Part shown: positions 5,969 to 12,565 of the stretch, piece by piece
Position numbering within the stretch: position 1 is the stretch's first letter
Layout: each line of letters begins with the position of its first letter
Notes under the pieces: model-generated
The model's database searches: none
Told to the model about the DNA's origin: nothing
What the model saw: the letters and a program-made list of their open reading frames with translations, nothing else
Translations under genes and position numbers: made by a program
Assembly (NCBI GenBank): GCA_023435985.1
Contig: JAEZKY010000284.1
Coordinates: 1-12,565, forward strand
Length of the DNA: 12,565 nt
Direction of reading: 5' to 3'
Source of the DNA: Bacillota bacterium
Lineage (GTDB): Bacteria > Bacillota > Clostridia > Clostridiales > Clostridiaceae

Positions 5969-7000
5969 ATGAGTATTGATGAAAGAAAAATAAGGATACT
6001 TCAAGCTATTATCAATGACTATATTCGTACAGGAGATCCTGTTGGATCTAGAACTATTGCGAAAAACTATAATTTAGGCATTGGATCTGCAACCATAAGG
6101 AATGAAATGGCTGATCTTGAAGATATGGGATACTTAGAACAACCTCATGCTTCTGCAGGAAGAATTCCTTCTAGTAAGGGATACAGATTGTATGTTGATC
6201 AACTTATGGAGAGTCAAAGGTTGACAGTCGAAGAAGACTTGAAGATTAAACAATATATAATTGATTCTGCAATGCTTGAAGTGGATAAAATAGTTAAGCA
6301 GACTAGCGCTTTGTTATCTGAGCTTACTAAATTGACTTGCGTAATAGAAACTCCATCAGTTAAAAAAAGCTTTATTAAATCCATTCAGCTTATTAAGGTT
6401 GATGAACACAATTTAGTATCGGTATTTTTAACAGATACAGGGCTTATTAAAAACCACATAATGAAGCTTAACAGCAGAGTTCCGGAAATAGAAACTTTAA
6501 ATCAAATAAATCAAGTTATTAATAATAGATTAGTGAATCTTTCCATACAGGAAATTAATCTAGAAGTAATTAATAATCTAAAAAGGGATTTAGGACAATA
6601 TGAGGAAATATTTAATGCAATTTTACCATTATTATATGAGACATTAAATGCAGCAGACACAACAGAAGTATTTATGGAAGGAACAACAAATATATTCAAT
6701 TATCCAGAGTATAACGATATTGATAAGGCAAAAGAGATGCTGTCACTTCTTAATGATAAAGAAGCTTTAATAGATTTATTTAATCCACAGGATAATATTA
6801 CAGTCAGCATAGGTGATGAAAATTATAAGCTACAGGCTAAAGATTGCAGTATAATATCAGCTGAATATTCTTTCAGGGATAGGCCTATTGGAAAAATAGG
6901 ATTAATTGGACCTAGAAGAATTAATTATTCGAAGGTAATAGCAATCATGGCTGAAGTTATAAAGGAGCTTAATAATATATTAAGCAATGAAAAAATATAA
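5969..7000 (+). CDS. hrcA: Heat-inducible transcription repressor HrcA
   Basis: HrcA represses class I heat-shock operons by binding CIRCE as a dimer; GroEL keeps it active and heat inactivates it. The 343 residues fit the family. Residues 1 to about 75 form the winged helix (VGSRTIA, then SATIRNEMADLEDMGYLEQPH), and ASAGRIPSSKGYR (about 61-73) is the family signature. A GAF-like middle and a dimerisation region follow, with IGLIGPRRINYSKVIAIM near the end. I choose ATG 5969 because GAGGG (5957-5961) precedes it and the protein then begins with MSIDERK. An in-frame ATG at 5939 falls inside the CIRCE element and has no ribosome binding site. It is the first gene of the operon and is autoregulated through the CIRCE at 5923-5949. 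Confidence 0.97.
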   Translation: MSIDERKIRILQAIINDYIRTGDPVGSRTIAKNYNLGIGSATIRNEMADLEDMGYLEQPHASAGRIPSSKGYRLYVDQLMESQRLTVEEDLKIKQYIIDSAMLEVDKIVKQTSALLSELTKLTCVIETPSVKKSFIKSIQLIKVDEHNLVSVFLTDTGLIKNHIMKLNSRVPEIETLNQINQVINNRLVNLSIQEINLEVINNLKRDLGQYEEIFNAILPLLYETLNAADTTEVFMEGTTNIFNYPEYNDIDKAKEMLSLLNDKEALIDLFNPQDNITVSIGDENYKLQAKDCSIISAEYSFRDRPIGKIGLIGPRRINYSKVIAIMAEVIKELNNILSNEKI

Positions 7001-7035
7001 GTCTTAGATTAAAGAGAAGAGGTGTTACTAGATAT

Positions 7036-7617
7036 ATGGCAGAAAGTAATGTGAAAGATGAAGAACTAAGAAAGGAAGAAATTAAAGAGGAAGAAGTAAC
7101 TGAAGCAGCAGCTAATAATGTAGTAGAAGAAGCAGCTGATGTTACAGATGAGACTTCCGAAAATGCAGTAAATAATTTAGAAGAGGAAAACAAGAAATTG
7201 CAAGAAGAACTAGACAATACAAAGGACAGATTATTAAGATTAACAGCTGAATATGACAATTACAGAAAGAGAACTTCTAAAGAAAAAGAAGGAATATATA
7301 GTGATGCATATGTTGATGTATTAAAAGAGATTATTCCTGTTCTTGATAATCTAGAAAGAGCTATTGCAGCAGATGGAAGCATAGACGATTTGAAAAAAGG
7401 AATTGAAATGACTATTAAAGGCTGCAAGGATGCATTTGCAAAACTTGGAGTTGAAGAAATAGATGCTTCAGGAGAATTTGATCCTAATCTTCATAATGCA
7501 GTAATGCATATAGAAGATGAAAACTTAGGCAAAAATATTGTGGCAGAAGTTTTCCAAAAAGGATATAAAAAGGATGATAAAATAATAAGACATACAATGG
7601 TTAAAGTAGCTAACTAA
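7036..7617 (+). CDS. grpE: Nucleotide exchange factor GrpE
   Basis: GrpE releases ADP from DnaK and so resets the Hsp70 cycle; it acts as a cytoplasmic dimer and a thermosensor. The 193 residues show an acidic, low-complexity N-terminal tail (1 to about 45), a long coiled-coil helix (about 47-90) that includes AEYDNYRKRTSKEKE, and the C-terminal beta domain with the GrpE signature FDPNLHNAVMHIED through VFQKGYKKDDKIIRHTMVKV (about 148-192). ATG 7036 follows GAGGTG at 7019-7024. It starts 35 bases after the hrcA stop with no terminator between them, so it is cotranscribed with hrcA and placed, as usual, before dnaK. Confidence 0.97.
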   Translation: MAESNVKDEELRKEEIKEEEVTEAAANNVVEEAADVTDETSENAVNNLEEENKKLQEELDNTKDRLLRLTAEYDNYRKRTSKEKEGIYSDAYVDVLKEIIPVLDNLERAIAADGSIDDLKKGIEMTIKGCKDAFAKLGVEEIDASGEFDPNLHNAVMHIEDENLGKNIVAEVFQKGYKKDDKIIRHTMVKVAN

Positions 7618-7703
7618 AAGAAAGTTAAGATTACTTATTAAAATATTTAATTGAAAAATTCAAATTAAAATAAACGAATAGAGTTTTTAGGAGGAATAAT
7701 ATC

Positions 7704-9542
7704 ATGGGAAAAATTATAGGAATTGATTTAGGAACTACAAATTCATGTGTAGCTGTTATGGAAGGTGGAGAACCAAGCGTTATAGCAAATTCAGAAGGGG
7801 CTAGAACTACTCCTTCAGTAGTATCATTCCAAGCAAATGGAGAAAGATTAGTTGGGCAAGTTGCTAAAAGACAAGCAATTACAAATCCAGACAAAACAGT
7901 TATCTCAATAAAGAGACACATGGGAACAAGCTACAAGGTTGATATAGATGGAAAACAATATTCACCACAAGAAATTTCTGCTATGGTACTTCAAAAGATT
8001 AAAGCAGATGCTGAAAGCTATTTGGGTGAAACTGTAACTCAAGCAGTTATAACTGTACCAGCTTACTTTAATGATAGCCAAAGACAAGCAACTAAAGATG
8101 CAGGAAAAATTGCTGGACTTGAAGTATTAAGAATAATATACGAACCAACAGCAGCTTCACTTGCTTATGGTCTAGACAAAATGGATTCAGCTCACAAGAT
8201 TTTAGTTTATGACTTAGGTGGTGGTACTTTCGATGTATCTATCTTAGACCTTGGAGATGGAGTATTTGAAGTATTATCAACTAATGGAGATACAAAACTT
8301 GGTGGAGATGACTTTGATGAAAAAGTAATGCACTATATTGCTGATGATTTCAAAGCTTCAAATGGAATTGATTTAATGCAAGATAAGATGGCAGTTCAAA
8401 GATTAAAAGAAGCTGCTGAAAAAGCAAAGATTGAATTATCTTCATCAATGCAAACAAACATTAATTTACCATTTATCACAGCAGATGCAACAGGTCCAAA
8501 GCACATAGACATGAACTTAACTAGAGCAAAATTCAATGAAATCACTCATGACTTAGTTGAAAGAAGTATTGAGCCAATGAAAAAAGCATTAGCTGATGCA
8601 AAACTTTCATTAAGTGATATTGATAAGATAATTTTAGTTGGTGGATCAACAAGAATTCCAGCAGTAGTAGAAGCTGTTAAGAACTTTACAGGAAAAGAAC
8701 CATCTAAAGGAGTTAATCCAGATGAATGTGTTGCAGTTGGTGCAGCTATTCAAGCAGGTGTACTTACTGGAGAAGTTAAGGATGTAGTATTACTTGACGT
8801 TACACCATTAACACTTGGAATTGAAACAGCAGGTGGAATAGCTACTCCATTAATCGAAAGAAATACAACTATTCCAACAAAGAAGAGTCAAGTATTCTCA
8901 ACTGCTGCTGATAATCAAACATCAGTTGAAATCAACGTAGTGCAAGGTGAAAGACAAATGGCTATGGATAATAAGTCACTTGGAAGATTCACATTATCAG
9001 GAATAGCTCCAGCTCCAAGAGGAATTCCTCAAATCGAAGTTACATTTGATATAGATGCTAATGGTATTGTTAAAGTATCAGCTTTAGATAAAGGAACTGG
9101 AAAAGAAGCTAACATCACAATTACAGCTTCAACTAACTTAAGTGATGATGAAGTAGATAAGGCTGTAAAAGAAGCTGAAAAGTTTGCAGAAGAAGATAAA
9201 AAGAGAAAAGAAAAGATTGAAGCTGTAAATAACGCAGATCAAACAATTTATCAAATAGAAAAGACATTAAATGAAGTAGGAGATAAAGCTACAGAAGATG
9301 AAAAAGCTGCTGTAAAAGCTAAGATTGAAGACCTTAAGAAAGTTAAAGATGGCGATGATGTAGAAGCAATTAAAGCAGCAATTGAAGCTGTAAATCAATC
9401 GTTCTACCCAATAGCTACAAAAATGTATCAACAAGCTGGAGCAGAAGCAGGTGCTGATCAAAATGCAGCAGACGGAGCGCAAAGTGCACCACATGATGAT
9501 AATGTAGTAGATGCTGACTTCAAGGTTGATGATGATAAATAA
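7704..9542 (+). CDS. dnaK: Chaperone DnaK (Hsp70)
   Basis: DnaK binds exposed hydrophobic peptide segments and uses ATP, with DnaJ and GrpE, to fold or hold proteins. The 612 residues are typical of Gram-positive DnaK, which lacks the roughly 24-residue insertion found in the proteobacterial ATPase domain. The ATPase domain (1 to about 357) has IDLGTTNS (7-14), VYDLGGGTFDVS (168-179) and LVGGSTRIPA (311-320). The linker VVLLDVTPL (361-369) leads into the beta-sandwich peptide-binding domain (to about 478), followed by the helical lid (about 480-575), a short Ala/Gln/Gly-rich tail and the acidic end DDNVVDADFKVDDDK. AGGAGG at 7689-7694 is a strong ribosome binding site, fitting high expression. 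The 86-base gap after grpE has no clear promoter or CIRCE, so expression comes from the hrcA promoter. A small terminator follows. Confidence 0.98.
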   Translation: MGKIIGIDLGTTNSCVAVMEGGEPSVIANSEGARTTPSVVSFQANGERLVGQVAKRQAITNPDKTVISIKRHMGTSYKVDIDGKQYSPQEISAMVLQKIKADAESYLGETVTQAVITVPAYFNDSQRQATKDAGKIAGLEVLRIIYEPTAASLAYGLDKMDSAHKILVYDLGGGTFDVSILDLGDGVFEVLSTNGDTKLGGDDFDEKVMHYIADDFKASNGIDLMQDKMAVQRLKEAAEKAKIELSSSMQTNINLPFITADATGPKHIDMNLTRAKFNEITHDLVERSIEPMKKALADAKLSLSDIDKIILVGGSTRIPAVVEAVKNFTGKEPSKGVNPDECVAVGAAIQAGVLTGEVKDVVLLDVTPLTLGIETAGGIATPLIERNTTIPTKKSQVFSTAADNQTSVEINVVQGERQMAMDNKSLGRFTLSGIAPAPRGIPQIEVTFDIDANGIVKVSALDKGTGKEANITITASTNLSDDEVDKAVKEAEKFAEEDKKRKEKIEAVNNADQTIYQIEKTLNEVGDKATEDEKAAVKAKIEDLKKVKDGDDVEAIKAAIEAVNQSFYPIATKMYQQAGAEAGADQNAADGAQSAPHDDNVVDADFKVDDDK

Positions 9543-9586
9543 TATAATTTAGTTGTAATAAAACTTAATTATCAATATAATAGGAT

Positions 9587-9614
9587 AGGGGAAGGCAGGC
9601 TCGTCTTCCCTTTT
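9587..9614 (+). terminator. Terminator between dnaK and dnaJ
   Basis: An 8-bp stem (AGGGGAAG at 9587-9594 with CTTCCCTT at 9605-9612, one G-U pair) has a 10-base loop and is followed by TTC. It is GC-rich against this background, but the T-run is short, so part of the transcripts may read through into dnaJ. Confidence 0.65.
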
Positions 9615-9661
9615 CTAAAGTATATAGAAAAAATAAAAGTTGCACATTTACTCAAGAAAAG

Positions 9662-9690
9662 TTGTATATGTATAATTAAGAAGATATTAT
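9662..9690 (+). promoter_or_regulatory. Weak candidate promoter for dnaJ
   Basis: TTGTAT (9662-9667) and TATTAT (9685-9690) are 17 bp apart. A perfect TATAAT also occurs at 9671-9676 but without a fitting -35. No CIRCE is found anywhere between dnaK and dnaJ. In such AT-rich DNA, chance matches are common. Confidence 0.3.
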
Positions 9691-9740
9691 TTATACATTT
9701 ATGATCTATCTGGATTAGGTGAAGTTCAAATTAAAATTAT

Positions 9741-9796
9741 GCATTGTACATTGCATGCAATTCACTGTAAACTGTGAATTGTAAACTGTACACTGA
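9741..9796 (+). repeat. Degenerate 7-bp-period tandem repeat before dnaJ
   Basis: From 9741 the sequence reads as eight heptamers: GCATTGT, ACATTGC, ATGCAAT, TCACTGT, AAACTGT, GAATTGT, AAACTGT, ACACTGA, with a consensus close to AAACTGT. Within it CAATTCAC (9758-9765) and GTGAATTG (9774-9781) form an 8-bp perfect hairpin with an 8-base loop. It lies in the leader or promoter region of dnaJ. Confidence 0.6.
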
Positions 9797-9824
9797 TAAA
9801 GTACTAGGTGGTGAATATAAACAA

Positions 9825-10958
9825 ATGGCAAATAAAGACTATTATGAAATGCTTGGACTTGAAAAAGGTGCAAGTGATGATGAAATAAAAAGAGCCTTTA
9901 GAAAATTAGCTGTAAAATATCATCCAGACAGAAATCAAGGAAACACTGAAGCTGAAGAAAAATTTAAGGAAATAAACGAAGCTTATCAAATCCTTTCAGA
10001 TCCAGAAAAGAAAGCTAAATATGATCAATTTGGATCAGCTGCATTTGACGGAAGCGGCGGTTTTAATGGCGGTGGTTTTGGAGGTTTCGATGGCTTTGAT
10101 ATGGGAGGCTTTGGAGATATTTTTGAATCATTCTTTGGTGGAGGAGGATCAGGTTCTAGAAGAAGAAATGGTCCTGTAAGAGGAAATGATCTTGAATATA
10201 CAATAACTCTAACCTTTGAAGAAGCTGTTTTTGGAGTAGAAAAGGAAATTTCAATAACTAGAAGTGAAAATTGTGAACACTGTGACGGAAGTGGTGCTGA
10301 GCCTGGAACTAGTGCAAAAACTTGTCCGACTTGTGGAGGTTCAGGTCAAGTAAGAGTTCAAAGACAAACTCCTCTTGGAAACTTTGTTTCAACTTCTACA
10401 TGTGATACTTGTAGAGGAACAGGTAAGATAATAGAAAAACCATGCTCAAGTTGTAGAGGAAATGGCCATGTTAGAAAGACAAGAAAGATAAAAGTTAACA
10501 TACCAGCAGGAGTAGATACAGGTAATGTTATGCCACTACGTGGTCAAGGTGAACATGGATTAAGAGGAGGAAACCCTGGAGACTTATATGTTAGAATTAA
10601 TGTAACTCCATCGAAGGTATTCACAAGAAAAGGAAATGATATATATATTGATGCCCATGTTTCTATGGCTAAAGCTGCTCTAGGTACAGAAATAACTGTA
10701 GCTACAGTAGATGGAAATGTTAAGTATTCTGTTCCAGCAGGTACTCAATCTGGAACTATGTTTAGATTAAAGGGCAAGGGAATACAAAGAGTTAATTCAG
10801 GTGGCAAAGGAGATCAATATGTAAAAGTCATAGTTGATGTTCCTAAAACATTAAATAAAGAACAAAGGGATGCATTATACAGCTTTATGAAAGCATCAGG
10901 TGAAGAAATTGATGAAGCTGCAGCTCCAAAGAAAAAATTATTCGGGAAAAATAGATAA
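9825..10958 (+). CDS. dnaJ: Chaperone DnaJ (Hsp40), type I
   Basis: DnaJ delivers unfolded clients to DnaK and stimulates its ATPase. The 377 residues hold all type I parts. The J domain (1 to about 68) has HPD at 33-35. A Gly/Phe-rich linker spans about 72-110. The zinc-finger domain has four CxxCxGxG repeats, with Cys at 150/153, 167/170, 193/196 and 207/210, and the C-terminal substrate-binding and dimerisation domains follow. ATG 9825 is chosen because AGGTGGTG (9806-9813) precedes it and MANKDYYEMLGL is family-typical; an in-frame GTG at 9774 lies inside a repeat hairpin and is not credible. Unusually, 282 bases with a terminator and a heptamer repeat part it from dnaK, so it may have its own promoter or depend on read-through. 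A strong terminator follows. Confidence 0.97.
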   Translation: MANKDYYEMLGLEKGASDDEIKRAFRKLAVKYHPDRNQGNTEAEEKFKEINEAYQILSDPEKKAKYDQFGSAAFDGSGGFNGGGFGGFDGFDMGGFGDIFESFFGGGGSGSRRRNGPVRGNDLEYTITLTFEEAVFGVEKEISITRSENCEHCDGSGAEPGTSAKTCPTCGGSGQVRVQRQTPLGNFVSTSTCDTCRGTGKIIEKPCSSCRGNGHVRKTRKIKVNIPAGVDTGNVMPLRGQGEHGLRGGNPGDLYVRINVTPSKVFTRKGNDIYIDAHVSMAKAALGTEITVATVDGNVKYSVPAGTQSGTMFRLKGKGIQRVNSGGKGDQYVKVIVDVPKTLNKEQRDALYSFMKASGEEIDEAAAPKKKLFGKNR

Positions 10959-10974
10959 GATAAATAAATCTTTT

Positions 10975-11026
10975 AAGAAACTGTTTAAGTAGCAGCTGTG
11001 CTGAAATTTAAACAGTTTCTTTTTTA
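10975..11026 (+). terminator. Strong rho-independent terminator after dnaJ
   Basis: A 13-bp perfect stem (10975-10987 with 11009-11021) extends inward by A-T, G-U and T-A pairs, with a small AGCA/TGCT stem at the top, and is followed by a run of T to 11025. It ends the heat-shock locus. Confidence 0.92.
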
Positions 11027-11056
11027 TATAGCAGTTATATGTAATGTAAAAATTCT

Positions 11057-11452
11057 TTGGATGGATTTAATAATATATGTTTTAGATTAGCAAATTTAAA
11101 AGATAGCGAAAAAATTTCTGAGATAAGCGAAGATTTTTTTGGAAATTTAGAAGAGCAAATTTTAAAAGAAGAAATTTTCGTATTGTATTCTGATGAAACT
11201 TTACTTGCAGCAGGTGTTGCTCAGAAAGTTTTCAGAAGCATGGATTATTATGATATAGGTATGATAGTAAAAAAGGAGTATAGAAACAGAGGTGTTGGAA
11301 CATATATTATAACAAAATTAAGAGAAACTTGTTGCACACATAATGTGGTACCTATTTGTGGCTGCTGGTACTATAATTATGCCTCTAAAAGAACTCTTGA
11401 AAAAGCTGGATTTATTTCAAAGCATAGGATTATAACATTTAATTTTAAATAA
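11057..11452 (+). CDS. GNAT-family acetyltransferase domain (FR47-like), possibly a 5'-truncated remnant
   Basis: The 131 residues carry a GNAT fold: beta1 CFRLANLKDSEKISEI, a strand pair FVLYSDETLLAAGVAQKV, the acetyl-CoA loop YRNRGVGTYIITKL (about 75-88, R/Q-x-x-G-x-G/A) and ASKRTLEKAGF (about 109-119). The substrate is unknown. The only start before the domain is a TTG at 11057 with no ribosome binding sequence; the frame is closed by a TAA at 11042, and the dnaJ terminator ends just upstream, leaving little room for a promoter. In related proteins this FR47-like domain is, as I recall, often the C-terminal half of a chain of about 270-280 residues. This copy may therefore be the remnant of a longer gene cut by rearrangement. 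The domain reading is firm; whether it is translated is doubtful. A bidirectional terminator follows. Confidence 0.6.
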   Translation: MDGFNNICFRLANLKDSEKISEISEDFFGNLEEQILKEEIFVLYSDETLLAAGVAQKVFRSMDYYDIGMIVKKEYRNRGVGTYIITKLRETCCTHNVVPICGCWYYNYASKRTLEKAGFISKHRIITFNFK

Positions 11453-11745
11453 GTAATAATGAGTTTATAGAGAATGGGGAATAATATTATGAAATTATTA
11501 AATATATAAAAAAGTTTAAAAGATCATAAAGTAAGAGTTACTTATAAATAAATACACCAAACATTCTTAAATTAAATGTCTGGTGTATTTATTTTATATT
11601 TATTTATATTCGAATAATAATGTTGTATTTTAAGAAATTCTATTAAGAATATCAACTGTAATTGGTCATAAGGTTACTTATAATGGGGTATCAATTGAGC
11701 TTTGTAAATTGGTTAATGCATGATATTTTCTAGAATAAAATTCAG
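11453..11745. other. Intergenic stretch of 293 bases between convergent genes
   Basis: It contains the bidirectional terminator at 11548-11592 and no gene I can support. The 11-mer GTTACTTATAA occurs twice (11537-11547 and 11673-11683), each preceded by TCATAA within a few bases, which may be a decayed duplication. Short peptide-like frames (for example around 11640-11720) lack a start codon and a ribosome binding site. Confidence 0.5.
11548..11600. terminator. Bidirectional terminator between the GNAT frame and the multicopper oxidase gene
   Basis: A 12-bp perfect stem (11548-11559 with 11581-11592) continues, after one A/C mismatch, with ACATT (11561-11565) and AATGT (11575-11579) around a 9-base loop. 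Both flanks are rich in T on their own exit strand (TATTTATTTTATATT on the plus side, TATTTATTTATAAG read on the minus side). It suits two convergent genes. Confidence 0.75.
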
Positions 11746-12565
11746 TTATTCTTCTGGTTTAATTTGATAAGGTCTCATCATGTCATTATCTTCGTGGTCT
11801 AGGATGTGGCAGTGCCATACATAACCAGGACCAGCCGAAGGATCAAATGGAAATAAATTTTCACCAGAATGTGAATTAGCATTTTGAGGAGCAAAGCGAA
11901 TTCGCATTTTTGTTATTTCTCCAGGATATGCTTTTATAGTGTCCTTCCAGCCTTCTTCATTATCATCAGGAGGGGTAGGATTACCTATTATATATGGTGT
12001 TGTATAAAGCGTTTTTGGTTTAACCATCCATGGTGGATTACCTAAATCAGAATTTAATTTAAGCCAGTCCTGGGTATATTTATCTACCTCGAACTTTTGC
12101 CTGCAGGATAGTTTGAATTCTACAAGATGCAAGTGGATAGGATGTGCATCAGCGGTTAGATTAACTATATACCATTCCTCAGTTGAACCTACAACTGGCA
12201 ATTCAGAAATTGGAGCTGACCAACGTTGTCCATTTAATGTTACTATTAATGGACCATTAGCCCCTGCAGTCTCATAAAGCGTAAATATTCTTATTTTTGA
12301 TGGAGCAGGCAAATGTGGTATAGGAGTACCTCTTAGTGTTTTGGGAAGAGGAGTAGGCATCATCATGTCAGTATTATGATTAATGGTAAATTGCATTATT
12401 TGTCCTACAGTATCTGGATTAGGTTTATCACCTGTAGGATAAGGTGCATTTGCATCATTGCAAAGAATTATTTTAGTACAGCTAGGAATTTCAGAAAAAT
12501 CTACAAGTATATCTGCACGTTCTGCAGGAGCAAGAAGAATAGAGGTTAGTGGCACTGGTTTGTCA
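11746..12565 (-). CDS. Multicopper oxidase, CotA/laccase-like, C-terminal part (5' end outside window)
   Basis: The frame is open from the window edge to a TAA at 11746-11748, giving 272 residues of the C-terminal half of a protein that is about 500 residues in CotA-type oxidases. These enzymes oxidise phenols, bilirubin or metal ions and reduce oxygen to water. LAPAERADILVDFS lies near the start. HPIHLHLVEF (12115-12144) and WHCHILDHEDNDMM (11776-11817) supply copper ligands; in the second motif the Cys, the His five residues on and the Met ten residues on are the type 1 copper ligands, and the flanking His residues feed the trinuclear centre. GWKDTIKAYPGE is also as in CotA. An apparent GTG start at 12555 is only internal, since the frame and homology continue past the edge. 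The other copper motifs and any signal peptide lie outside. An oxygen-using enzyme is unexpected in a presumed strict anaerobe; a spore-coat role as in Bacillus CotA is a guess. Confidence 0.93.
   Translation of the reverse strand, partial: DKPVPLTSILLAPAERADILVDFSEIPSCTKIILCNDANAPYPTGDKPNPDTVGQIMQFTINHNTDMMMPTPLPKTLRGTPIPHLPAPSKIRIFTLYETAGANGPLIVTLNGQRWSAPISELPVVGSTEEWYIVNLTADAHPIHLHLVEFKLSCRQKFEVDKYTQDWLKLNSDLGNPPWMVKPKTLYTTPYIIGNPTPPDDNEEGWKDTIKAYPGEITKMRIRFAPQNANSHSGENLFPFDPSAGPGYVWHCHILDHEDNDMMRPYQIKPEE

Noticed and set aside
6969..7259. Minus-strand Ser/Leu-rich frame over grpE
   Set aside because: Its composition is simply the complement of the Glu/Ala-rich GrpE tail.
9267..9494. Minus-strand Cys/Phe/Ser-rich frame at the dnaK 3' end
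   Set aside because: Shadow of the Lys/Ala/Glu-rich DnaK lid region.
9774..9824. Upstream extension of dnaJ to a GTG at 9774
   Set aside because: The GTG lies in the heptamer-repeat hairpin, has no ribosome binding site, and the extra 17 residues are not part of the DnaJ family.
11490..11510. Tiny frame MKLLNI behind a GGGG sequence
   Set aside because: Only six codons; no way to tell it from chance.

Overview
The window comes from a low-GC Firmicute, almost certainly a Clostridium sensu stricto (cluster I) species. The basis is AT-rich intergenic DNA, strong AGGAGG-type ribosome binding sites, several TTG starts, and a lepA - hemW - hrcA - grpE - dnaK - dnaJ block that is typical of clostridia. 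The species cannot be fixed from the sequence alone.

Layout. (1) 2-649: the 3' end of a secreted-type protein with a three-repeat ricin-B-like (beta-trefoil) carbohydrate-binding domain, closed by a terminator. (2) 866-1366: a small GNAT acetyltransferase behind a promoter whose long spacer holds a palindrome, as in MerR-controlled promoters. (3) 1473-1790: an unrecognised 105-residue protein with an N-terminal hydrophobic segment, followed by a remarkable nested palindrome that ends in a T-run (1850-1990). (4) 2066-5732: lepA (EF4), a TerB-like helical protein and hemW (radical-SAM heme chaperone). (5) 5881-10958: the class I heat-shock locus. A consensus promoter and a perfect CIRCE operator precede hrcA-grpE-dnaK, and dnaJ follows after a small terminator and a 283-base gap. 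(6) 11057-11452: a second GNAT-type reading frame with no ribosome binding site, then a bidirectional terminator. (7) 11746-12565, minus strand: the C-terminal part of a CotA/laccase-type multicopper oxidase that runs off the window.

How the genes work together. HrcA represses its own operon at CIRCE, and GrpE, DnaK and DnaJ form the Hsp70 folding cycle. LepA acts on ribosomes and HemW in heme handling. Neither shares an obvious function with the chaperones, and they are probably separate transcription units, because a 17-bp perfect terminator stem precedes hemW and a new promoter precedes hrcA. The two flanks (lectin protein, GNATs, multicopper oxidase) look like accessory DNA around a conserved core.

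I see no tRNA, rRNA, CRISPR array, transposase or phage gene. I found no convincing new multi-gene system. The most unusual signals are non-coding: the nested palindrome before lepA, the MerR-like promoter without a visible regulator, the dyads over the -10 boxes of lepA and the TerB-like gene, and a degenerate 7-bp-period repeat in front of dnaJ.
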